Below are positions 23,841 to 33,015 of a stretch of 64,000 bases of DNA, in pieces. A program made the translations under genes and the position numbers. The stretch's first letter is position 1, and each line of letters begins with the position of its first letter. The notes under the pieces are model-generated. The model saw only the letters and a program-made list of their open reading frames with translations. It had not been told where the DNA came from and searched no databases. Source of the stretch: Trichuris trichiura (lineage: Eukaryota > Nematoda > Enoplea > Trichinellida > Trichuridae); NCBI GenBank assembly GCA_037903355.1, contig JBAJFE010000028.1, forward strand, positions 62,001 through 126,000, read 5' to 3'.

Positions 23841-24785
23841 CTACAAACGCGGCAGCAGACAGACGGCGGTTGCCAGCGGAAATATCCATTGTTGTCGATG
23901 CATACTTTGCTGTTCAAACATTCGCTGCACCAATTCGGCGCCTTTGGTTTTGTTGATCAATCCCGAAAAGACGTACATGAGTCGCCGCTTGTTTTGACCT
24001 TCAATCCGGAATCGTCTCCCTTCGTAGCCGAGATGTAAGCGGTACCTCTCCAATTCGTCGAAGTATCCCCAGTGGTCAATGTACGTGCATACTGCCTTAA
24101 GGAAGTAAATCGTTTTGCCGCGCCGCCAAACAGTTGCATCTTTTTTGTACCGAAACTTGAATGTGCCGACTGCTGACGGGAGCTATTAAGTAGGTGCCTT
24201 TTTCGAAAAAGTAATAATCGGCGACCCACGATTTGGTGCCCATTTTTCCAACTGTAATTTTCAAACGATGATTTTGGTCGTCTTGAAGCCATGAAGTTTT
24301 CGACGTTCTTATAATTGAGCCGTCGTGGTCGCGAACGTAGAAGTCGCCATAAGCGGTCAAGTTTAGGTAAGGATCTTCTAACCTTTTTAGCAGTTCGCTT
24401 GACCTGCGCTCCAAAGCAGCTGCCGTGGTGTCATTTTCGTCTGAAAGAAAGTTATCCCTTCGTTAGGAAACCATTTCTGGTTGTCTGTATGCTTATAGTA
24501 ACAATAGGTCTTGTAAACGCCAACTGTTAGCGATTACGTCAAAGGATTCCGACTGTAAAAGATGCCATTAACGGTTTTTTCATCCTCACGACAGACGCCT
24601 TCAAAATGAAGTTTAGACAAGTGAATATGTTTAGACGCATGAGAATTTACAACGATTTGTTGACTGAACAGTCTGAAGAGCCCATTTCACTTACTTTCTT
24701 CCGTTAGTAGAATGGTTATTGGAATAGCACAATGGTACAGCGCAAGTAGAACAAAAATAGGAATTAACCATCTCCAACATGCATC
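23841..24785 (-). CDS. Unrecognised membrane protein (5' end missing)
   Basis: Three exons join in phase: 24785-24695, 24440-24157 and 24095-23841. The first encodes a strong membrane segment (WRWLIPIFVLLALYHCAIPI) ending in LLTEEN. The second encodes a hydrophilic, probably lumenal or extracellular region with an NLT glycosylation sequon (YLNLTAYGDFYVRDHDG, KSWVADYYFFEKGTYLIAPV). The third continues with CTYIDHWGYFDELERYRLHL, has another NKT sequon and ends with a second hydrophobic stretch (WIFPLATAVCLLPRL). No start codon is present in the first exon, so at least one 5' exon lies at higher coordinates. A hydrophobic frame at 23917-23636 could be an alternative C-terminal exon (FFIVFLALLPIGMIRIPL). 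The two-membrane-segment layout with a large lumenal loop is clear; the family is not known to me. It converges on the RGS gene. Confidence 0.6.
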
Positions 24786-26093
24786 CTGTTCTTAACAGAG
24801 GTCGCGACTTCATCCGGATGCGCTTCAATCTCAGCGTTTAAAAAAGGTCCTCGTTCGACTTGCATTGCTCAGTTAAGTCAAATCAACGAAGCAACTGCTC
24901 TAATTTCAATGCAAACAATGGCGTGTGTTTACGGTTAGATAACGATGGGACAACAAATAAGTCAGATAAGGCGGATGGAATTCCACCGTAGCGAAAAGCA
25001 GTAGTGCGAGTGTTTACCAACATTTTTAAAGAAAATGCGTTACTCCAAACTTGCCTAACGTAGACCTACATGCGCGCCATTCAGCCACGAAGCACTGAGT
25101 AGTTCGAAAAAAAACCTTTTTTTCATGCAGCGTACAGCAAGACGTGCAGCAGCCATCTTATAATAGAGAACCTCTCCAAAGGGCAACGCAGAACTGTTTT
25201 ACAGCTGCTTAAAAACCACGAAGTCGTCAGCGGCTTTAGAAAGAACAATTTCATAAATATTGTTGCTAAACAAAGAAAGCGAATAAAAATCACAACGTTT
25301 GTGACAAGCTTTGAATAGCACAGTTCCTGAAAACCACAATGAAAGAACCTACAGTAATTCAAAAATTTGAATTTTTTGCGCGTGAAGCTTCCCTTTTCTG
25401 ACTCGCTATCTATAAGAACAAATGCGTCACTAGGATTAACAGACACTGCTATTTTGAATGGGAAGTACCATGGACGTCGGCGTGCCCTTTCCCGCTGGGA
25501 ATGCTAATACCGTACCCGAAAATGACAATAAAGTAAAGTATGGAAAGCGATGACTCAGTATACGCCAGCAGATCGCGATCGCCATGAAACAATTGCAGCT
25601 TGTCGGGAAAAGCAGTTTTTTCATACCAAAAGACTTTTAGCTTCAATGGATAACAAATTAGCCTTACTGCTCAACTAAACATTCAGGGAGGAATCCTATT
25701 GTTCATTACCGCGTTTCGAGCAAAACAGATCAAATAAAAGTAAACGGCCAAACATTTACCTTCACAACAAATGCCTAAACATAGCGTTTATATGGAAGTC
25801 TTAAAAAATGAAACTGCATTTTTTGCGGCCGTGAACACGTATAAGTTAAGCAAGTAAATAGTACCAATTTTAAATACGTTGCAATCAGTGTCAATTCTAA
25901 ATCTACTGATGGTTACGACTTCGGTTAGCTTGAAAGTATTGATTGGCTCAGAGAACCTAACGATCAAAGTGGAATACTGCAGCAAAAATGTTGTCCGTTA
26001 AAAGCGATTGAAACAACGGGTGGTTACGATTACTCGCAGAGGTGCTTTTCCGAATCTTAGATAAACACCAAACAGTTTTCTAAAAAAAAGATT
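24786..26093. other. Intergenic, possible missing 5' exons of the membrane protein
   Basis: No firm gene. A minus-strand frame around 25490-25360 after a plausible acceptor reads AVSVNPSDAFVLIDSESEKG and could be an upstream cytoplasmic exon of the membrane protein gene, but the splice phases do not clearly agree. The right end must hold the MED17 promoter. Confidence 0.35.
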
Positions 26094-28974
26094 ATGGCTA
26101 CAACGCCTACGGAACAACCGGACGAGCCGTTGCCGCCGGTGGCGATCGAGAGTACGAATGAATGGCAAATTTACGACATCCTACTGCACGGGCAGGAAAG
26201 ATATCTGCAGTATATAATGTTTATTTTGTTTCGTTGTTTCATTTAATTTAATGCTCACCTTATTGGAGGCCGTTGAACTTTTCGGACCACGTTGCAAGGC
26301 TGACGCATATGGTCGATTGGCAATCGCTTGTTGGCTCTAAGCTGAGCATAACCGAGATGAACAGTTCGGAAGACGAGGAACAAGAAGCCACCGACGCAGC
26401 CAGTGTTCACGTTTGGGACAACGTCGGGAAGGAATTGCTGTAAGTCGAACTTGAAAATCTATAACCGCGCAAGTGACAGTAGTCAATCAGTACAAATCTA
26501 AGAAATCGCAGTCTTTTGTAAAATCGTTTTTGCATGCATGCTTTCCTTGGCGTAAACAACAGTTGAGGTTTCTTTTCGCTCAAAAAAAAGTTTCCTTTCG
26601 AGTCATTCTGTTAAGCAGAGTATAATTTTCTTCGTTTCCGTCCTAACCATCGCAAGCTTATAATGGCGACTATGTCGGCTACGACTTTTTGAAATGCTTT
26701 AAGATTCGCAAGTACAAAACAGACATCATTGCGCAGCGTAAATTTCATTCGCTCCAAGCAGTGGAGCCTTCGCTTTCGCTGACGTTTTTGTGAACTTTCA
26801 GCTCTGCTTTGTCCGAAATAAACGTCATTCTTGACGTCATCAAAGTTACTACGCAAAAACGATACATGCTATTTGACACTGTGTCGCGCGATCCGTCCGA
26901 GGAAAATAGACCGAATAACAAAGCGTCCGAAGCTTACGCTCTCGTTGCAAAGCGTAAAGTTAGTCATCTTTTCCATAGTCGCTTTTTGCAGCAACTTAGA
27001 ACACGTCACTTTTGCTTACAGTCATTGTCATTGACTAGCAACATTCTGTTAGACTTTGTGGAAAAGCAGAGACAAATGTCAAGTGGTCAGTTAGTGCCCG
27101 GCTACGTTGGCATACAGAACGACGAGTGCAGCTTCTTACGCGAGCTCACCGAATTAAGAAAAGGCTGGCGGTTGAAGAAGGCTAGAAACATCATACTAGG
27201 CGACCTTGGCTTTCGCAGTTGTAACGCTTTTTTGGTCAAACAGGCAAATATGGGGTAGATAGGGTGTTGTTATTTCAGACGGTCCCAAGTTTCGCACGTG
27301 TTCAACCTTTGAAGTCCATCGCAAGCAAGGTCAGCAGCAGCAAGCTGCAACTCCTTCTACTAGTAGTGGTGTAACCTTATTACCATCGCTTGGAGGAAGT
27401 CAGTCGTCGACATTAGAAATCATGTTGCCGGCTGATTTGAAAAAGCAATTGATTTTAAAATGCTTTATTATACCTGACGTTGCGGATGACGAGTTGATTT
27501 CCAAGTTGATTCAATCGGTCGATCCCAGCTTGTATCAATGCAGTAATAAGCGGGCCACTTCTTGGCAGGAGATGTTGGAAAAAGCGCAGAAGACGCTTCT
27601 TTGCAGAGAGCTCTTTTCCATAGTAAGAAAAACGGTAGATAAGCACCGGCAAAAATGTTATAAGATATTTTTCAGCTTTCCAAAGAATCTTTGAACATTG
27701 CCGACCAAGGATGCATTGTTAGGGGCGATTCCATCTATGTTCAATTGAGCGGAAACAACATCCTGCTTGTCACACTGGTCGACGCGTTGAAGTGTAACCC
27801 ATCGTCGTCAAAAGATTTACGCGTAACCTTATCGTTTCGCTCAATTATGCTGATGAAGCAAGTTTGCTTGCAGAGCAACGTCGTCTCTGACGTGGAAGAC
27901 TTGTTCGTCTTGGAGCAAGACCTTATGCAAATTTATTTAAATGAAGTGGACGCAGTTACGAACTTTTCCATTGCTCGGCCCATTTCCGCGCCAACATACA
28001 ACGCGTCTAGTCGCGTTCGTCTGGCCGGTCCCAATGCTTTGAGCCGCGAACAGCTCGAGGACGAAGGTCTCAGCGACAAGCTACTACTCGAGCAAATCTC
28101 AATACAAGCAAACCATTATATTTTGTTGAACAAGTAAAATATTTTACAAGCGTAAACAAAGGTATAATTGTTGTTGTTGTCGTTTTTTTTCAGGGTAAAA
28201 ATAGCTCTGGAGCAGTTCGCAGAGGAGCAGCGCGATCCAGTAGTGTCTGTACATTGGTGTCCAGAAACTAATCGGACTACAACTTTAGCCAGAGTGCATA
28301 TGATCACTCCATTCTATGAATACTGTAGCCGGTAGATCAGCGGAGCAAACATTTTGCAGATCTCATACGTCCGCTTTCATTGTTCTTCAGGTCTAATCTT
28401 ATTCTTGAAGTATTCGCCGACGCTATTCGAGTTACCATGAAAGATCTTGAAGTGGTCGAGTTTGCAAACAATGTCGACGAGTTGATTGCTTATCTCCGCT
28501 TCAAGGTGATTGTAAACAATCTGTTTTTTCTTTCTTGTGGTTGCTAACGGTGTTGACTTGCTTAGTGTCGACAGAATGTAATCACTACGGCTGGCGTAAT
28601 GGCTAGGCCGTGGTGTTGGCAAACTCTTAATTGCTACATGAACACAATTGACCAATACAAGTTGCCCGCACCGATTACGGCATTGATCAGTCCTTGCGGC
28701 ACAAAGTGAGTCGTCTTCTTCGTTGTTTATCAATGGTGTGAGGCACAACCGTCGAAAGTATTTCAGAATTCTTTACATTACGTATCCAATTCATTGCACT
28801 CAACCGAATGTGTACGTTCGTTACGTGCAACTGGGCGAAAGTAATATTAGCAATTGTCAATTGAAGCCAAGCAACCTGACGGAGTCAATTGATGAATGCA
28901 GCCAAATTGACATGAATTTATTCTGCGGAACCAGTTTCTTACAAAAACTTGAAACGTTGTTGGTTATTCTTTAA
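26094..28974 (+). CDS. mdt-17: Mediator complex subunit 17
   Basis: MED17 is the essential head-module scaffold of Mediator, linking it to RNA polymerase II in the nucleus. Ten exons join in phase: 26094-26209, 26269-26439, 26802-26958, 27022-27220, 27279-27622, 27676-28133, 28194-28331, 28391-28505, 28566-28705 and 28767-28974, giving about 681 residues (human 651). Family landmarks are LQPLNFSDHVARLTHMVDW near the N-terminus, LTELRKGWRLKKARNIILGD with LGFRS (human counterpart [20 protein letters not shown]), the LEKAQKTLLCRELFSI helix, and ISAPTYNASSRVRLAGPNAL in the middle. A Ser/Gln-rich insertion (QQQQAATPSTSSG) follows GDLGFRS. The donor after 27220 has a close alternative at 27217. The stop codon overlaps the poly(A) signal. 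Confidence 0.94.
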
Positions 28975-28978
28975 TAAA
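28973..28978 (+). terminator. Poly(A) signal overlapping the MED17 stop codon
   Basis: The sequence CTTTAATAAAG contains both the in-frame stop TAA (28972-28974) and AATAAA (28973-28978). If this signal is used, the 3' untranslated region would be only about 15-30 bases. Confidence 0.6.
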
Positions 28979-29359
28979 GTACTGTACAGTTGCGATAACG
29001 AAAATTTTGCCCGATGTTCGATCGATATTGAATGTACAAGGGCAACCATGGGAAGAAGAGTTTGGCCAAGAAGGTGAATGTCAAGAAGTTGTATGCAATT
29101 TGCATAATAAAGCACTTTAAATGCATTATGATTCTACCGGCGACGGGAGTGTAACACAAAAAGAATTTCTCTTTTAAAAGGTGTCCATGATTTGAAGGTT
29201 AAGAAAAGTTAAGCTCTCTTACGTGAAAGCTTCTTGATAATGAAATCTTGAATGATAATTCGTCTTTTTGGGGCACAGGTCATCACATTAAGTGGCCACG
29301 AATGGGCTAACAACTAAGTCTTTCCAGCTAACCCGTTGAAGACAATAAACCGAAATCTA
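28979..29359. other. Spacer, no gene seen
   Basis: About 380 bases lie between the MED17 poly(A) signal and the tail of the small minus-strand exon. Nothing recognisable was found in it. Confidence 0.5.
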
Positions 29360-29613
29360 TCATATTATTTGGAAGAGGACAGTTCTTTTGACGTCTGAAC
29401 TTTCGATTATTTGAATAACCCTTTGCAGCAAATAGTTCTCGTAACCGGCATTGTACTGTAAGTGTGGAATAATTTGGGCACTCAGCTTCATGCTCAGATT
29501 ACGGAAGAACTTGTCTAAGGCAAAGTAGCTATTGTACAAGCTTTGACACGCAGTGCTATTAGTGATGGAGCTCCTTGGTAGGCAAGCTTGAAAGGAAAAA
29601 GGTCTGTTGAACC
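29360..29613 (-). CDS. Small uncharacterised protein, C-terminal exon
   Basis: After a good 3' splice site (GTCTCAG before 29613) an open frame of 83 residues runs to TGA at 29362-29360. It begins GFNRPFSFQACLPRSS, continues SLYNSYFALDKFFRNLSMKL and ends ESSDVKRTVLFQII. It has no early methionine, so a simple start-to-stop search misses it. It contains two cysteines and an NLS sequon and is amphipathic-helical in character, compatible with a small secreted protein. Upstream at about 29890-29750 there is a donor (GTAAGT near 29740) after a hydrophobic frame that would join in phase, but I could not fix a start codon. Function is unknown. It could also be a chance open frame. Confidence 0.4.
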
Positions 29614-30520
29614 CTGAGACAAATTATCAACAATTGCATCGATTAAAACTTGAATTACTTCTGAGCAAGAAAACGAATACACTGGTTAGAAAGCAGCGGG
29701 AATAAATTCAAAGCATAGTAGTAAATTACTTACCGAATATAAAGCTGAATGCAATCTTGGAAACGAGAACGGTCGCAATTTGTTCACTCGCAGGAAAAGT
29801 TTGCTTTTGCTTTGCATCTTATGCGATTGCTTTGTTTGGTTAGCTGAAAGGAAATTTAAATAAAACACACTGACAGTTCACAGCCGTATAAACAAAGACA
29901 CAAAGAAAAACAAAAAGAGAAAGTGAAGTTTGATTACGATTTATCGCTTGCGTCCGCTAATTCTTGACCAGTCCGGTGATATGCAAAATAAAATAACAAA
30001 TTCTAGCGCGTACAAACGATAGCAAAACACGTAAACATAAAACAAAACCGATTTGAATTTGGTACTGTCATTTAGATAATCAAGTTTTAAGAAGACAGTA
30101 TCCCCGCGAGGACAACGGTTTTTTTCCGCAGAGCAGCCATAAGTATCAATGAAATTTAATTCGTAGAACGCAACTTCTCAAGACATATTTACCTGCGCTT
30201 TACAAGCGCCAGCCTTAGCGCTGGTGAAATGCAAATAACAGCTTAAAGTAGAATAGTTTGTTCTTTTCAATGTTAAGCCGAATTCCCGCTTTCGTTTCTC
30301 GCGCAAGCGTCGCGCATCTTTTAATAAAAACACAAAAAACAATGAACGATATTAATTTACGGTAGCATCGTACCTGCGCATTTGTTTGATGAGTTGGTAA
30401 ATGATCTCCCGCAAAAACGACTTTACTGCAACGCTTAGAAATCAATCTTTGGCTTTGGGCTTTGTAAAAAGGTTATTATTTTAAATCTGATGATTTTTAC
30501 AGATTCAGCAGCAGGACAGC
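29614..30520. other. Spacer before MRPL12
   Basis: About 0.9 kb. It may contain the 5' exon of the small minus-strand gene (region 29740-29890) and must contain the MRPL12 promoter. A GAATTACGGTAG-like word (AATTTACGGTAG) occurs near 30354. Confidence 0.4.
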
Positions 30521-31262
30521 ATGTATTGTCGCTTTGTACGATCGTTCGTTGCTTCTCGTAGTCATTCAAATGTACGTACCCCTTTTCGGCTGCTTTGCGC
30601 TTTACAAGATGCTAAAAGCGAGCAGCAGCCAGTTCTTCAAGAAAACACCGCGCCATTCAAAGTACCGCCTGCCGATGGTGAGCCATTGGAAGCGTCCGAA
30701 GAGGTTAAGAATTTAGTTGATCGCATAATCAAGTTAACTCTAGTCGACATATCTGCCTTGAACAAATTGTTGAAAGTTTGTTTTGAATTGCTTGTTTTTG
30801 AAAAGTGTTCTTCGCCCTCTATTGTTTTAGCAGCGACTTAATCTTCCCGACGTACCTATTATGCCTATTGGACCAATGACCGGTGCATACGGAGCTCCGC
30901 CATCCTCTGCACGTTCTCCGCAAGCATGTTGACCTAAAGTTATACTGTTTATTTTTTCAGGAAGAAAAAGAACAAGCGGCAACTGCGAAGAAGACATCGT
31001 TTGCCGTTAAACTGCTCAAATTCGACGAAACGAAAAAGATAGCTTTAATCAAGGAGATCAAAGCACTTGTACCGGGTTTAAATTTAGTTCAGGTGACTTT
31101 TCCTTACTCTCTTTTTTTCGAAACTATTTGCTTTTTTTCTGTTAGGCAAAAAAGTTTGTAGAAAGTCTGCCTCAAACAGTTCGAGAAGACATCGGTGAAC
31201 CCGAAGCACAGAAATTGAAAGAGCAACTGGCAGCACTTGGCGGCGAGTGTACCATCGAATAG
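30521..31262 (+). CDS. mrpl-12: Mitochondrial large-subunit ribosomal protein L12 (bL12m)
   Basis: bL12m forms the flexible stalk of the mitochondrial ribosome that recruits GTPase translation factors. Exons 30521-30775, 30834-30923, 30961-31092 and 31146-31262 give 197 residues (human 198). The N-terminus (MYCRFVRSFVASRSHSNVRT) is an arginine/serine-rich mitochondrial presequence. It is followed by the dimerisation domain (LVDRIIKLTLVDISALNKLL), a proline-rich hinge (PIMPIGPMTGAYGAPPSSAR) and the C-terminal factor-binding domain (KIALIKEIKALVPGLNLVQA, KKFVESLP). Exon 2 can begin at 30831 or 30834 (TTAG-CAG tandem acceptor), adding or omitting one glutamine. To keep the frame, the intron after 30923 seems to use a GC donor (CAA followed by GCATGT). 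Confidence 0.95.
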
Positions 31263-31403
31263 AACATTTTAATACGTACTCTTCCGTCATCGAAGTTTCA
31301 AAAATGGTCCATTCATAAAAGCAGCCATTGTTTTCGCGTTAACGAATGTAATCAATCACACATGGCTCGTCAATGGTATTGGTCAGAATTCTTCTGAGAC
31401 CAC

Positions 31404-32796
31404 TTAAATCTGATCATCGGAAGAAAAAGGGAACTTCTGCGGCTCAACGCATGATCTTCCAGTCAAGGTTAGACAGCATTTCATATTGCCGGCACATTCA
31501 ATATCAGCGGTGCACATTTGATTTCCATTTAAGGGCACATTCAAAGTTGAAGAGGGGCACGTTCCAAATTTCTCTGAAATATTTGCCCTCTTTGTACCGG
31601 TCGGTTTCATTGTCTATTCGTAAACATTAACCGCGCTTGAAGCTTTGTTGCTACAGTATATCATTACTTACGCATTCTTTAAAAGCCGCGTATCTGTTTT
31701 ACGCTTCTCACTTATTTTTTTGTGTTATAACATACTGGGCGCGAGTTTTCTTGTTTTCAGCGACCTTTATGAAAAATTAGCATAATGACAAAATGATGCC
31801 GAGGCATATTTTAGCACGTAGGGACGCTCCTTTGCATCACTTCAAACCCTATGCCTGAAGCCGCCCTTAATTTCTTTCAATACATTTTACCCGCATCGTT
31901 TCTCATTCTACTGTTCTAATAATCTTCTAAGTTTACGTGAGCTTAAATAAGTAGTTCATACAAGCAAAGTTCTGATTGTTTAAAAATTAAACTACTGTAA
32001 GCGCCTGTCAACTATTTAACAATTATTTTTCGTCTCATATTCACCTTAAAAGGAGAATAAGTTAATTTTCTACTAGTTATTTGATTATATGACTAATTAA
32101 ACAGGCTAGATCCGGTTAAGCGGATTTTTTTTGTTAATTTTACGTTATGTCGAATAGCGACGAAAACAAGTTTCTCCATTTTTGGAAAAGTGACCGCAAG
32201 TTTCAATATCTCACCTCGAGCATCCAACAGAGGTTGTACGCAACGGAAGCCAACTTCGATCAAGCAGCACTTGTACGCGCCGCTACAGTCATAGTCGTAT
32301 CTACATCTGTCCTCCCTGTTTTCGGGCGATGGAAAGTACAGTACGCTAGTGGGACAATATCCGTATTTTGAAAGCGGACAGCAACCATTCCAAATGCACT
32401 GAGAGTTTGCTTCGCATTCCATATCGTTGACGCATGCTTTCAAGGATGCACTGCCGTCTGGACAAAATCCTGTAACCAAAGCACATCTCCACTCGTCATT
32501 TCTAACGGACTCACGCTATATTCTGCTAGCATTACCATACTTGTACGTTGCGTACATGCATACTTTGCCAACAGCCGTTTCGCAACACAACCTGCCAACG
32601 GGACATTGATCGTCCGTCCAGCAACGGTTCACAAGATCTGAAGTAACCGCCGACGGGGCTCGAGGACATAACATATTGCTTGTTACATCTGAACTGTTGT
32701 CAAGCTAAGTGGCGCTATTTTGCATCAAATCGTACCTTTAACCCGCCAAAGGGCAATCAACAAAACGTGCGAGATGATCATCACCGTTTGAGCCAT
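31404..32796 (-). CDS. Secreted WAP-domain protein (three WAP-like modules)
   Basis: WAP four-disulphide modules are common in secreted protease inhibitors and antimicrobial or immunomodulatory proteins. Exons 32796-32743, 32704-32536, 32469-32215 and 31573-31404 give 215 residues. The first exon is an 18-residue signal peptide (MAQTVMIISHVLLIALWR). Exon 2 holds one WAP-like module (CWTDDQCPVGRLCCETAVG). Exon 3 holds a non-WAP six-cysteine stretch (FCPDGSASLKACVNDMEC, CIWNGCCPL) and then a WAP module (KYGYCPTSVLYFPS, CRYDYDCSGAYKCCLIEVG). Exon 4 holds the last (KFGTCPSSTLNV, CTADIECAGNMKCCLTLTG). Introns fall at the K-x-G-x-CP module boundaries, so modules correspond roughly to exons. The exon 1 donor is GTTAAA, chosen over a nearby GTACGA because only it keeps the frame. 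The protease or other target is unknown. Confidence 0.85.
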
Positions 32797-33015
32797 TGAA
32801 TAGAGTTTGTTAAAAATGCAACGACGGCGGAAACGAGTCCATAAAATGGCCTATTTTTTTTAATGGATAAAATAAGAGCGAAGTGACCAGTTGCTGTTGG
32901 CGGTCACTTCGGATGAGGCGCGCTACGTACCTACTTAAGCGAAGTGAAACAGTGAGAAATGAAGCCAATGAAGCACCATAACCAAATAGGCACATACGCG
33001 TCGGCGAAACAGAGG

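Noticed and set aside
25123..25490. Minus-strand frame reading AVSVNPSDAFVLIDSESEKG
   Set aside because: Looks coding-like and might be a 5' exon of the membrane protein gene, but no donor gives a phase that fits the next exon.
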